A stretch of DNA of 64,000 nt, taken from contig NC_085099.1 in the NCBI RefSeq assembly GCF_963422355.1, forward strand, positions 5,188,625 to 5,252,624, read 5' to 3'. Every line of letters begins with the position of its first letter. Within the stretch, counting starts at the first letter, position 1. The notes under the pieces were generated by a model. It did not search any database. It had not been told where the DNA came from and saw only the letters and a list, made by a program, of their open reading frames with translations. Source of the stretch: Corticium candelabrum. Lineage: Eukaryota; Porifera; Homoscleromorpha; Homosclerophorida; Plakinidae. The translations under genes and the position numbers were made by a program. This document shows, one piece after another, positions 20,275-55,327 of the stretch.

Positions 20275-22066
20275 TAGACTTGTGCCCAGTCCTCCTTCGC
20301 GCTAGGTTGCTTACACCACGTGCGCTAGCTGTCATGTGTGTATAGGTCCATAGGTCCATGTGAGGGACCATGCTTCGTCACGTGACAAACATGTTTTGTA
20401 ACGTGACCGAAATGGCGTGACATGATTGGTAGATACTACTTCTATTTAGCATGATAGTTTCGGGAGGAGGGCTTTTGTAATGCCTGATTACACAATTAGA
20501 AAGACTAAGTACGCAACAATTATAGAGCCACTAAGCCATTACGTGCCGATAACTTGTTGATTGCGTCGTTGTCCGTGAGAGTGCGACCAGAGAAGGACTC
20601 TCGAGAAGAGCGGTCTCAATGGTAAGTGCAAGTTCATTCGCGCGCGCCTAGACCTTCTAGATACCTGTCGAGCCACACGAGTACGTGAAGGTAAAGCCTC
20701 TCTTTTTCAAAAGGCTGCGACGGGTCCTGATCCCTGTATCTGCCAGAGCACCGCGTTCAGGCGTCCCTGTTAGTTACGTCTAGCAGATTTTGTTGGACCA
20801 ATTTTAAGCTAATATCAGTCACGTCGAGGTGGCTCGTAAGCTTTCCCGGAAGCTCGCCACAGGATGGACCATGCCACCAGAACATACGTTTACGTTGGCA
20901 TTGCCTTCGCATCAGTCTCTGTTGGAGTTATAGCACATTCTACTGACGTTTCAGACTTGCGGAATCACCCCTCGCCTTATGCAAGTAAGATACGCACTGC
21001 GTACAAGAGGTGTGCACGTGCAGAGTGCCTGCTTGACCTGTAGATGTCACAAGGAGAAATCGACAAGATTCAAATCAAGCAAGTGGGACTTGTCCAACTC
21101 CAGCGAAGCAACATGTCTCAAGAGATTATGCGGAGACGCCAATCAATTGGCAATTAGTAGAAACGACTCTGTCGTCCGAGATAGATCGAACGTTTGCGGG
21201 AGTCCGACTGCTGTTCTCTTGGTCGAGGGTCTGTTTCGTGGCAAGATTTACGCCGTTTCTCCGTGAAAGACATCGAAGACACGATGCGTCGTCAAAGCCC
21301 TCATTTGTTTGGCATCTTGCAAGCGCGGGTCAAAGGGAAAGCCAACGAGGATGCTGACAGCACACACCTGCAGGCTCTCATCACCGGCACTGTGGCACTG
21401 AAGTTCTGAGATCGCCAAAGCAGTGGGATTGCACTCCTAACAGCCTACATGCTTGTTTGCTCGCGGTACAGGAAACAAGCAATTACAGACCTCAACCATC
21501 TTGGTGTCTCACAATCATATCAACAGGTTTAGCGACGTCTAACTAAAGAACTTGGCGAATGATTACCAGGATGTACAGCAGCTCACGAAAGAGACACATC
21601 TGGGTGTATGACAATCTGAATTTGTATTTAGATTTAGATCTGCTTTAGATTTGTGAAGGTAGTCAAATGTACGAAATATGTCCGTCATGGGCTGCGTTAT
21701 CCTACTCTAGACTCTGCTAGCCGGCGCAGTTTTACGAAGAGGATCGTGCATGTGCATGATGGCGTTGATTTGTGAGGCCAGGCGACTGACCGGTTGTAGG
21801 CAAGTTGTTAGGCTCTTGCTAATCTACCACCTTCTGTGTCGTTTAGCAGAGCCTTAGCAACCTATTAGAAATCTTAGCTGAGACCAGCGGTCTGAGCTAA
21901 ATAACTTAATTAGACTCAAAGCATGTCACATGACGAAGTATGGCCCCAGTCCTCCTCCGTGCTTAGGCCAACCACACTTGTGAAACCACGTGGACCTATA
22001 CACACGTGACAGCTAGCGCACGTGGTGTAAGCAACCTAGCGCTGAGGAGGACTGGGCACGAGTCTA
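20275..22066. mobile_element. 1.79-kb DNA transposon with 9-bp target duplication (Mutator-like), unit A only
   Basis: The direct repeat CTCTTGATC at 20266-20274 and 22067-22075 flanks the element. Unit B shows the empty site with a single CTCTTGATC followed by AACACC (near 59,950). Terminal inverted repeats start TAGACTTGTGCCCAGTCC at the left and TAGACTCGTGCCCAGTCC at the right and stay similar for about 75 bp. A 9-bp duplication plus long TIRs is typical of Mutator-like elements. Inside, broken frames around 20,860-21,600 include DLRRFSVKDIEDTMRRQSPH and RKQAITDLNHLGVSQSY, too decayed for a firm transposase call. Confidence 0.82.
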
Positions 22067-22149
22067 CTCTTGATCAACACCAAAACACCCTAACATACCT
22101 GAACAGCTATTCTCATCATCGCGTCTTTGCACAGATATCACAACAGTTA

Positions 22150-23540
22150 TTATGTTCATTGAGAGCATACTGAAGCAGAAGCTGCTTCAAAAGCAGACAA
22201 CAAGAGATGTCGCCGACAAATGTTTGAATTCTTCAGATACTGCTACGTACTGGAATCAACGTGAGCCAGTTGTTGTCTATATGGCAATACAAAAGAGCCA
22301 GACTCTGAGTCCCATCTCGACCAAATTGCCCTATCTCTTGCATATAGGCTTCCACAGTTGGAAGGACCATTGTGGAGAACTGCGTGTGTACAGTTCTTTG
22401 ACATCGATACCCATTGCCAAGGCATTGAATAACAAACACTACTCGGCACTTTCCGTTGGTGTCTGAAAGTGATTCCAATATGAGCTCTTTGTTGGCCTCA
22501 GGTGTGATGGAATGAAACAGCTCTACCAGACGGTTGTTCATTCTGTTTACACCTTTAGGAAAGAATGTCTTTCCTCCTAAAGAATGCTGAAAGTGGGTGT
22601 ATAAATTTGCACGAGCATTTTGAGTTTCTAGTACACAAGAACTCTAGGACAATTCATTTCCAAAGTATACAATCTTTTGAGAACCCAACAGAAAGTCGTT
22701 TCTAGATCTGGATGCACTTTCTTGATGCACATTAAGATGTTGGGCCTATTTGGACTCTTGACGATTTGCACTGCATTGCGTAGACCCAAAGTTTGATTTA
22801 GGATAGTTGTTGTAGCAGTGGAAGCTGTTGTCGTCAAGGTCAGACACGAAACGTCCAACAACGGTCTCCACTTACCTACGAGGCCACACCAAGCACGGAA
22901 AGGGTCGTCGTCATGACCATCAGTGCAGTCAAAGCTCACGCTACCCCTGCAGATCCACAAAACGAGTAAACTCTCTATGGCCCGCAAGACTATAAAATAT
23001 AGTCTAAATCTTCAAACTCACCACTGCACGACAGTATGCGCTTCATCGACGACAACTGCCACAGATTGGATCTCTGTAGTGCCGTTCGCCACTCTGAAGA
23101 ACCAACAAGAAGTTCAGGGCTTTCATAAGTTAATGGGACTTTCCCTGCCTTGATTTCTGCATCTTAGACGTGAACTGGCCGACAATGGTAGCTTCTGTGC
23201 CATTGCGAGTCAAAAAAAAAGCGACCAGATCTTTCATTACCGGCTTCAACGGCAACACAACAAGCACCAGATTGTTTCTGGAATATCGCTGGAAGCCGTT
23301 TGCAGTCAGTAGACTACATACAAATGTGAGAACACGAAAAATTAGTGAGTTGCCGAATCCGGTAGAAAAGCAAGCAAAGACATCGCGACCCCATACTAAA
23401 TAGCGTAGAACAAGCAGTTGAAGGTGTTTCAAGACTTTAGCACCAAATGTAGGTAAAGTTGTTGAAACAGCCGCTGCATTGGCTTCATCATCAGGTAATG
23501 TCTGCAGCTGAAAAGCACTCGATGGGGCATCCCTATACAT
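22150..23540 (-). pseudogene. RecQ-like DNA helicase, broken copy, unit A
   Basis: RecQ helicases are SF2 ATP-dependent 3'-5' DNA helicases. In minus-strand order one sees GRDVFACFSTGFGNSLIF (motif I, Lys changed to Asn), FFLTRNGTEATIVGQ, GKVPLTYESPELL in a shifted frame, VAVVVDEAHTVVQW (DEAH at 23036-23047), a 75-bp GT-AG intron (22947-23021), LTTTASTATT (motif III), RPNILMCIKK, VELFHSITPEANKELIL and YMQEIGQFGRDGTQ (motif VI, first Arg changed to Gln). At least three frameshifts and the lost motif I lysine make it a pseudogene. The intron shows it is not a processed copy. Confidence 0.8.
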
Positions 23541-23604
23541 GTCAACATGGAAACAATAGCGTTGCGTTGTTTATTGTTAGTACTAGTGTTATCTGCACTC
23601 CAGT

Positions 23605-23729
23605 TAGTCTCGTGTAGCCAGACCTTTCCTGCCTACATCCTTCCGGGGTCACATATTTATCCGGCCTGCCGGAAGGATGTTGGTAGAAGGGTCTGGCTAC
23701 GGCCGGAAAGATCTGGCTTCGCGAGACTA
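23605..23729. mobile_element. 125-bp MITE with 9-bp target duplication, unit A
   Basis: Ends TAGTCTCGTGTAGCCAGACC and GGTCTGGCTAC...CGAGACTA form a near palindrome. The flanks CACTCCAGT (23596-23604) and CACTCCACT (23730-23738) match at 8 of 9 positions. The 9-bp duplication and TAG start resemble the larger element at 20,275-22,066, so the two may belong to one group. It makes the short open frames over this stretch meaningless. Confidence 0.7.
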
Positions 23730-23944
23730 CACTCCACTTTGCTATTACAATCATTACAACCGTTTAGAGGTAACGCTGATTGGCCGTTTTTAGCGGTAGT
23801 TTTGATTGGAACAGATGCTTCTGGACTTGAGCAATTACGCCTCTTCCGAAGTCAATTGCAAGAGCACTGCCCAAACTGCTTTCTTCTCTCCTCCCACTCT
23901 CTCTTCCCAGCACGTGCAGAAACCAGTCCGGAGTACCAAGGCTA

Positions 23945-24120
23945 AATTGCCGTAGCCAGCTCTTCTTTCTTTCCACTCTCCCCTCCCATCACGTGCAGAC
24001 AGCAGTCTGGAGTACCGAGGCTAAAAGTAACGCTTTATACCAATTATTATCCGGGCTTGCAAATCATGTCTAACTATCCCGTATAGAAAACGATGTTCTG
24101 TGGGAGTTCGTCACGGCCTA
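23945..24120 (+). promoter_or_regulatory. Conserved upstream region / putative promoter and 5' leader of receptor B
   Basis: This stretch before the signal-peptide ATG is conserved at the same distance in unit C (about 61,755-61,919). The flanking DNA further upstream differs because of insertions. It carries a pyrimidine-rich tract, a CACGTG E-box at 23990-23995, CAGTCTGGAGTACCGAGGCT and AATTATTATCCGGGCTT. No clear TATA box is placed. Regulatory function is inferred from position and conservation only. Confidence 0.5.
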
Positions 24121-47974
<23,854 letters not shown>

Positions 47975-50322
47975 TCTTGACGTAATATTGGAGAAAACTC
48001 TCTGGTAATGAAATGTGGCTTTAAAAGGTTTAAAATGCATTTGTTACTGCTTGTGTTCTGACTCTATGTTTGGCATGGTCATTGATTGTTGAGTTGTTTG
48101 TAGCTAGTTTGTATGAATGTTTAGCCAGAATGAGAAGAAAAAATAACTTTGTATTGTTTGGGACTATCGTATCTGCTTGTGAGAATTAAGGTAGAGTTGA
48201 ATAGGGGAACAATATAGACAAGGTTTTACAAGATATTGAATGCATTCAACCTCATTGAAATTTCAAAGTTTATACATATAGTACACGTACTGTACACTCT
48301 ATTTCTAATCACTTAGATTTTCTGCTCATTTCGTTTACTGTGTTTGCAAAAGCATTGTAAGAAGATTGTTTAGTCAGAATTCATTTCTGCTTTGGTTCAT
48401 TAGTGGCTGGCTGCATAGGTGTTGTTTAGCTTACTTGTCTTCTTTAATTTTACTGTGACTAAGTTGCTCTTCAGGTCTTGTCACAATGTTTCCAAGCATG
48501 AGGTTAGGTTGCCATGGGGTCATGTATGCAGTGCCGTAGCCAGGATGATGCAGAGGAGGCATTTGCCTTCTCTGATTTGTTGGTACGTGTTTCACAAAAA
48601 ATCAAGCTGCAATCCTAGTGATTGGCTATCTAAGTAGACGCTCTAGTGTGTACTCACCTATGACAAAGAGCTGCATAACTCTTTAGGTATTAGTGGTTTT
48701 TCAAGTGCATTTGAATTTAGCTTTTTTTTGCGAGCTCAATTTGAAGCCAATTCTTAATTAACTCACTCCAGGCACTACAGTACCTTAAATTGTAGTGTAA
48801 AAATGCCGGTATTGCAACAGACATATGGCTCAAGCTGATCAATAACCGAGACCGGAAAGACGTCGTGCAGTACCAGAGGCTGCTACGAAACTGGAGTTTA
48901 CAATCACGACGACAGCACTTTAGGGGGACGCGTGAAAAGGGATTTCTATGAAAGTATCTTTACGTTTTTCGGCAGATAAACAAGCACAACAATTTGCTGC
49001 CATGTTCTAGACTGCCACAATTGTGGTAAATATGTGTCTGTTCCTATAGACTCAAACATCCAAGATCTGACAGTAAAGGATGGAGACACCTCACAACTTA
49101 AGGCGGATCATAACGTTGGTGTTACCCAAGGCAGGGTTGGCAGCATTCATGATCAGTGTCAGACAGTAAATCCATCTAGACAAGGGATGTACTTGCAGCC
49201 AGTGTGAAAGTCCAGTAGCTGATCTGGTACTCTAAGAATTCAGGGATCATGAACCACAAAGGGTAGATATAGTGAGCGAAAGACAATTCAAAAACAGATG
49301 TGCTTCAAGTACACACCATATTTATGTTCTCAAGGAAAGGCCAGAACAGGCGGTATTCACGTGATTGGGAAGAAAAATAGCCATGTCATGAATAGTCTCG
49401 CCTCCTCTGTTTTTTGGTCTGGCTATGGCACTGCATGTTAGAAAATCAGAATGCTGTAAGTAGCTATATTGTACACCTGCAAAGATGAAACACTTTGTCT
49501 TGGTTTCATTTTTAGTTTGCAAACTAGAAAAGCGTGTTCGATCCACAAAAAAGGAATTTCAGAATAGAAAAGAAACAAACAGTTAACACATCCGTTTCGT
49601 AGCTATTCTGTTGACTTCCTCTGTATATGAAGATCTATTTACTGCAAATCAGTGCTAATTTGCTCTTTGAAAAGTGACAGCTAGTAGACTGACGGAACCA
49701 GAAGAAGAATGAACATACATTGAGTACAGTGTGGTGCAAACAGTAACGAGTCTTTTAAAATGAAACCGATAGAAAAAGCTGTTGTATCTCGCTAACTTGA
49801 CCTAATCTGGACTCTAACAAACAGTAGAAGAATGGAGTTTTAATTTTATCACTAAGTGATTAGAAATAGCACTGAGTCGATCGGCAATCATGTGTCGATC
49901 TCAAGTATGTAGATTGCAAAGAGGCCGTAAAGACTGCAATTCCAGTGAGCAATTTGTTACGTTGATGGAACGCAAATTGATTCATGAACATCTTGTTTGC
50001 TTTTCTTTCTCGTTTGTGCTTGCATGAATGTAACGCGATGTGTTTCAACTGCTGCATGCATAGCACATTGTTGCTGAATAGAAATGACTAACACTTGTGA
50101 CAAAATGGCAAAATATTTTTACGTCAACTTTATTGTCAACTAAACTTTTAATGTGAGAAAATATCATTATACAGTCCGATGCATATCAGCCAATGGTCTG
50201 GCATCTAGAGCTAGTGTTCCAATAGCACAGTGTGCATGATTTGTTTCAACTGGGGAAGAACGTTCAAATAATGTCAATGACACAAGGATGACAAGACATT
50301 AGTTAATTAAACATACCGGGAT

Positions 50323-50390
<68 letters not shown>

Positions 50391-50800
50391 CATGTATATT
50401 CACATCTATGGGGTCATCAATAGAGTTAACCAACAGACAGTGGGGGAAGGATTTTGCAGGGGTCACATATCAAACTATGCGGACTTCTGGCAAATTTGCC
50501 AGCCCCTGACACTTAATAATGACCGCCCTGACAGTTAAAAGCAAGTTGATAATACAGTTTCCTGAACTGAGCATATACATGGACTGCATGGTTAGCACAC
50601 GAACCGCAAGCTGATCAAAATCACTAGTAAGTATCAAAGCAATTCTCTTTTATTCAATGTTCAGTTCACAGAAATTCAGTTAACTAAATAAGCTTAGCTA
50701 ATCAGCAAAAAGCAGGAACTATTAAATCCATCAAACAAACGCTCTAAAAAGCATTTTTACGTAAATAGCTTGACATACCCTTATTGATCAAACTACTACG
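47975..50800. other. 3' flank and gene-poor spacer, unit B
   Basis: It aligns with 12,958-16,100. Small frames are not shared with unit A, so no gene is supported. It contains the right part of the MITE-like element described at 15,388-15,835 (about 50,400-50,535). Confidence 0.5.
50325..50388. repeat. (AT)n microsatellite
   Basis: There are 32 AT units. In unit A the aligned place holds about 330 bp of the MITE-like element instead. The run therefore marks a deletion or replacement of that element's left part. Confidence 0.95.
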
Positions 50801-50801
50801 A

Positions 50802-50963
50802 TCACATTAATAAGTCAAAGACTGTGCTGTCTGAGTCTTTGTCTGTAACAGTCGTTTGAACTCCTTGGGAATCAAATGCAAGGTATCGAGAATCGCCGGA
50901 CAGCGCTTGGAAACGATGCACTTTGGAATAGGAATCGTAGCTCATAGTAAAATAAAACTTCAT
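50802..50963 (-). CDS. Unrecognised protein, last exon (unit B)
   Basis: The minus-strand frame from CTACAG|ATG reads MKFYFTMSYDSYSKVHRFQA, LSGDSRYLAFDSQGVQTTVT, DKDSDSTVFDLLM and a stop. It is preceded by a good acceptor (CCTACAG). The coding pattern is kept in unit A apart from 1 bp. The upstream exon is probably 51,091-51,279. I do not recognise the family; short alternating beta strands could suit a trefoil-like fold. Confidence 0.45.
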   Translation of the reverse strand: MKFYFTMSYDSYSKVHRFQALSGDSRYLAFDSQGVQTTVTDKDSDSTVFDLLM

Positions 50964-51090
50964 CTGTAGGAATTGTGTCAGAGCACATATTAAGCACAGT
51001 AAATTGGGGAAGTCCCCTCACTCTTAACCACGCCTAACTAATTGTTATGCACCTCACCAAAAAATGACCACCTCACCTCTACTGTAAATG

Positions 51091-51279
51091 TCATTCCTTC
51101 ACCGATGCCGTCAGAACCACAAAGTAGTTTTGCTGCAAACCAAAGCCTCGGGAGCGTATACAAACGACATGACCAGACTTGCTGATGTTCTCTTTGACGA
51201 AGATAATCTCAAATTGTGATGGCAGGTAACTGGGCTCAATGCCAGAGCATTTGATGTCGCCGTATTCATCAATGGTCAT
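51091..51279 (-). CDS. Unrecognised protein, upstream exon (unit B)
   Basis: It reads EYGDIKCSGIEPSYLPSQFE, IIFVKENISKSGHVVCIRSR and GFGLQQNYFVVL before the frame ends. The 3' splice limit is not certain. It follows the D2HGDH copy on the same strand with almost no gap, so the two may be a chance junction or a read-through pair. The exon's 5' edge is not defined. Confidence 0.4.
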   Translation of the reverse strand: MTIDEYGDIKCSGIEPSYLPSQFEIIFVKENISKSGHVVCIRSRGFGLQQNYFVVLTASVKE

Positions 51280-51289
51280 ATTCTTCAGC

Positions 51290-52322
51290 TCAGAATTGTG
51301 TACAGAGTTGTCTTCTGCTCAGCTGCTGAAGTCCACCTTCAAAAAACGTTTTTAGTTTCTGTTGGTCGTGATCAGAATTTGACCCCGATGTTTCAATAAG
51401 AGCATAAAATGGGTAATCTGAGAGAGGGTTTTGAAGCGAGAGATGTGAGGAGACTAAACGCATAGCTTCACTATCCATAAATTCACAAGCCAACAGTATC
51501 TCACTCAATGAGCGTTGTGCTGCCCTATATACTTGTACAACTTTCTCAAATGAGCGACACCCGAAGAAAGCCACATTAATACTCTGCGGTCGAGTCAGTG
51601 TGAGAATTAATTAATAGAGACGGCTGTGATTACACCGAGCGTTCCTTTACTCCCCATAAACAATTGCTTAAGGTCATACCCCGCGTTGTCTTTCTGAAGA
51701 GGATTCAAACAGTCGAGAATCGTCCCATCTGCGAGAACAGCTTGACGCCCAGAACAGTTCCACGAAGAGAACCATAGCGCAACAAACGAATCCCTCCCGC
51801 ATTTGTAGCCACATTCCCTCCTATCTGACAGCTTCCTTTCGCTCGGAGATCCAGAGGCATCACGTGACCTCTCCCAAGAACGCATCCAAGTTCTGAAGAA
51901 TGCATCCGGCTTGACATGTCAGAACTCCCGATGCACCGTTGAAATCAATTACTTTATTCATAAGAGACATCGACAGCACGACCTCGTCGAACACAGTACA
52001 CTTCCGCCTACTAGCCCCGTGTTACCCCCCTGGGGCATCAAGGATTGCGGTCGTTACAGTACTTCAACACAAGCGACACTTGTTCCGTCGTCGTGGGCCT
52101 TAAGACTGCCGACGCGTGTCCGTGGTAGAGGTTGAGCCAGTCGACATTGTATGGTTGCGTCTCGTCCTTCACTGTTAGAACGTTGTGCTCGCCCACGACG
52201 TCGGAGAATACGTCGACGTCGCTGGGTTGAAGAACAGAAAATTTCTCTCTTGAGATTTCGGTCGCTCTGCTAGCAAATCGCCTCGACAACCATCGCAAAC
52301 GGCATTTGAGCAGACCGAGCAT
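51290..52322 (-). pseudogene. D2HGDH: D-2-hydroxyglutarate dehydrogenase, broken intronless copy, unit B
   Basis: ATG at 52322 gives MLGLLKCRLRWLSRRFASR, a mitochondrial-type presequence, then PYNVDWLNLYHGHASAVLRP and QVSLVLKYCNDRN. After a small loss come MPQGGNTGLVGGSV, a shift, [14 protein letters not shown], a 4-bp loss, [60 protein letters not shown], another shift, and INVAFFGCRSFEKVVQVYRA to PFYALIETSGSNSDHDQQKL. Homology stops near residue 340 of about 520, so the C-terminal FAD-oxidase half with the substrate and metal site is missing. At least four frame breaks and no introns were found. The unit A copy has different breaks. Confidence 0.85.
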
Positions 52323-52787
52323 GGCCTCGCGTTCCTGCACACCACGAGTGACCGCAGTCGTTCGCAGCGCAGCGGCGTGCTACAATAGAGTGCAGTAACT
52401 ACTGTATCTTACGTACACTACTAATTTAATCTTATTCAGCTATCTTTTTTCTGTCTTGGTTTACGGTTTTTTGTGTCTGCTGTCAATAGATACCATTGAA
52501 AATAGGGTTGATACTGCAAGGGAGGATTGATACCGCTAAGAGATACTAATCTAGATCTACAGATTATGAAGTTGTGATCGAGAACTGTGCTGCTGTGTAG
52601 ATATCAGTGTCACGTTTTCAAAACTCTTTCGCATTATAAAGTACCAAAAAGATCACTAAGAATGTCTTTGTCTAGATAGAGCTGTGGAATACGATACTTT
52701 GCGGTACGGTCATTCTCGGTATGCCAGTGTCTCCATGCACTGAACAACCTTAGGGCACTCAAGTCTAGTATTAATCACAGAGCTACT

Positions 52788-53060
52788 GTGGATAAGCACA
52801 TCAGATTTGCTCATGCAGGTGCATGCGGCAGTGCTGAATCACGTCCATATGAAGAGGTTAGCTACGACTGTTGAAGTTCAGCAAGACAGGATGAATGAAG
52901 AGGTTAGAGCTGTTGCAGTTTAGCAAGACAGATGCAGGAATAACAAGTCGTAGGAGAGTATGGATGGTGAATATAGGCAATTTGATCGCAATGTAATGTC
53001 TAGGAAAGAACTTTCTGATAATGATTTGTGGCTTCTTTTAACTTTTAGAATGCATTTCTT
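52788..53060 (+). pseudogene. Relic of a receptor terminal exon, unit B
   Basis: Words shared with the last exon of receptors A and B are GTGGATAAGCACATCAGATTTG, TATGAAGAG, GAGAGTATGGATGG and the 3' flank AATGATTTGTGGCTT. An internal stretch around GAAGAGGTTAGCTA...GAAGAGGTTAGAGCT looks duplicated, and the frame is closed. Confidence 0.65.
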
Positions 53061-54238
53061 CGTGCCTAATTGCATGTGTCTATGTTTGACATGACGATTA
53101 ATAGGATGGCTTGTTTGTTTGGGACTATAGAGAGAATTAGGATAACGCTGGATAGAGTGTCTAGAAGAGAAACATTTTGTTTAGCAACGTTTTCAAGTTT
53201 GCTGGTTGAACTGACAGCAAGAAGCAGTTATGTATCTCAACAGTTCACACATCATATTTTCACCCCCACTCTCAGACACGCAGATGGCACAATCACAGCA
53301 TTGCGTCGATCACTACCAGGACTTGTTTTCATTTAGTACGAAATGCATGCAGCTGTCACTGTAAGCGCAGTCACATGCTCAGGTTGGCTCCATAATTATG
53401 CTCATGTCTGTACATGTACACGGTTTTGCCTACCAGAGCGCGCTGCCCTTAGGTTAGGCCTCGCGTTTCTCAACGCTCTGTAGCTCACGTGACATGCACA
53501 TTCAACGGATATGAAAAGGAAGTCGCAGAAGTCAGTTCTAGATACCTTCAGGTGAGAATACTGGGTCAGTGTACTCTACTCTCGCTTTCAGTAGGCTATC
53601 AGCGAACGAACAAGTTACCCGGGGCTCCTACGTAGAATCCGTGTCACTGTGGCATTATACCTGAAGGCTGATGATGACAAGGGTAAACAAATTCGAACAG
53701 TCGAATACATGTGTAGGTCTTGCAATTCATAGGTAATCACATTGTATCAGTAGGGTCTTTGGAGCTCGGTGTACACCAATTGAAAGAGAAGTCAAGGTTC
53801 TGCTTTCATGCTAGACGATCATATTAACCTATCCGACAGAGAATCCGCCGCCCATGGTCATGCAGACGTCACGGAATCGTCAGAGTAAGGCGCAATCTGG
53901 TAAAGTTTGTGTGCAACTAGTAACACTACCTATTGCATGTACTTGCCAATGACATTATGTGAAAATCTGGCTAAAGTTGGGACACCCCAAATACTTTTTG
54001 ATCTCCCTGGACTTGATCTCCACATTACTATTTCTAATACTTTACTATTAGATATAGGCGGACTAATTTTGTAGCGTTGATATCAATGCACAACTTATTG
54101 ATATTAATTATTTAACTTGGCTGCTTTCTGCACGTGATGGGAGGGAGAGTGGGAGGAGAGAAGAAAGCAGTCTGGGGACAGCTCTATTGTAATTGACTTC
54201 GGAAGAAGGCAGTGTTTGTCTTAATCTTAACGTAATAC
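53061..54238. other. Spacer aligned with 17,900-19,030
   Basis: It contains the unit B version of the possible small exons (ATG at about 53,512, MKRKSQKSVLDTF) and, near 54,115-54,215, the inverted copy of the receptor upstream motif. No gene can be asserted. Confidence 0.4.
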
Positions 54239-55277
54239 CAGGGGTTTCCCCAGGAATTAATAACAGCGCGGTATTTTATTAATATTAATTAGCCACCGAG
54301 ATCTTATCTTAAACAGAAGAAGTAACTTTCATTAATTAATGATTGTCAGACTTATTGGTGTCGCCACTGACATAAATATCATGAAAGCGTGGTAGGAACA
54401 GATGCCACATGGATAGTTACTAGGTCAAGGTGATATGCATTACTGTCTTTATCACAACACAACAAATTCATACCAGCATCTGGTGGATACAGATCTTTGC
54501 TAACAGTATCCACACTGTAGGATATGGAAGACATGTTACACCTGCTTGAAGACCTGAACTGATTGGAATGCTGTCAGAGTAGACAGTTATCATGTAAGGA
54601 TGTTTAGTCAGAAGTGCTAACTTAAACGTTTAGCCTATTACAAACATAGTGATAATAAGGTCTTGGAATGCTGTCAGAGTATGAACTTATCATGGGATGT
54701 AGTAGTCAGAGGTGATAAGAGATCTTGTACAGCTTACTATGCATACTAAATTTTAGTAGTCCTGTGAGTAAATACTGTGAAATTTTATATTGTTATTCCA
54801 GTTGAGTGGTTACACTCGGTAAATCGATCTGTTAGGGTACACTAAACAAGAATGACAAACACCTCACACACAGTAAACAGTTACCTCAAATGAGGGTTGA
54901 CAATGAAAGCAAAAGTTACTTGACTATACAACACAATGATCTGGCCAAATCTACTTGACGGCAGACAAGCACCTAGTTATCTACAGGATTATGTGTACAA
55001 GGTGGCATTGAAGAAATGCTAATTACAAAGCTGTGGGTGTGGTGAGCTGGGACTAATGTCAGGTCAATGCGCGAGCGACAGACTTCTAACCCTGTAGATA
55101 ATTGGATGCTGCTCTGCCGTCAGGTAATTACGCTTTGGGCAGATAAAATTACGTGCTGTGCCGTTAAGTAACTTTTGGAATTCCTTATTAACCATCATTT
55201 GAGATACAGTCATCACCATAGCACCATCACCACAGCGCGGCGCAGTGCCTTGGCGCCGCGCTATAGGGAAGCCCCTG
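54239..55277. mobile_element. 1,039-bp hAT-like non-autonomous transposon, unit B only
   Basis: The ends are CAGGGGTTTCCCCAGG and (reversed) CAGGGGCTTCCCTATA, flanked by AATAC at 54234-54238 and 55278-55282. Unit A has the uninterrupted site near 19,025. A CAGGG start is typical of hAT elements, which usually make 8-bp duplications; 5 bp fits only some hAT groups. GC-rich sub-terminal blocks (CAGCGCGG) occur at both ends. No transposase is seen. Confidence 0.8.
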
Positions 55278-55327
55278 AATACCCACGTTCATTAGAAACG
55301 GTGAGTCACTGACAATCATATAACCAC

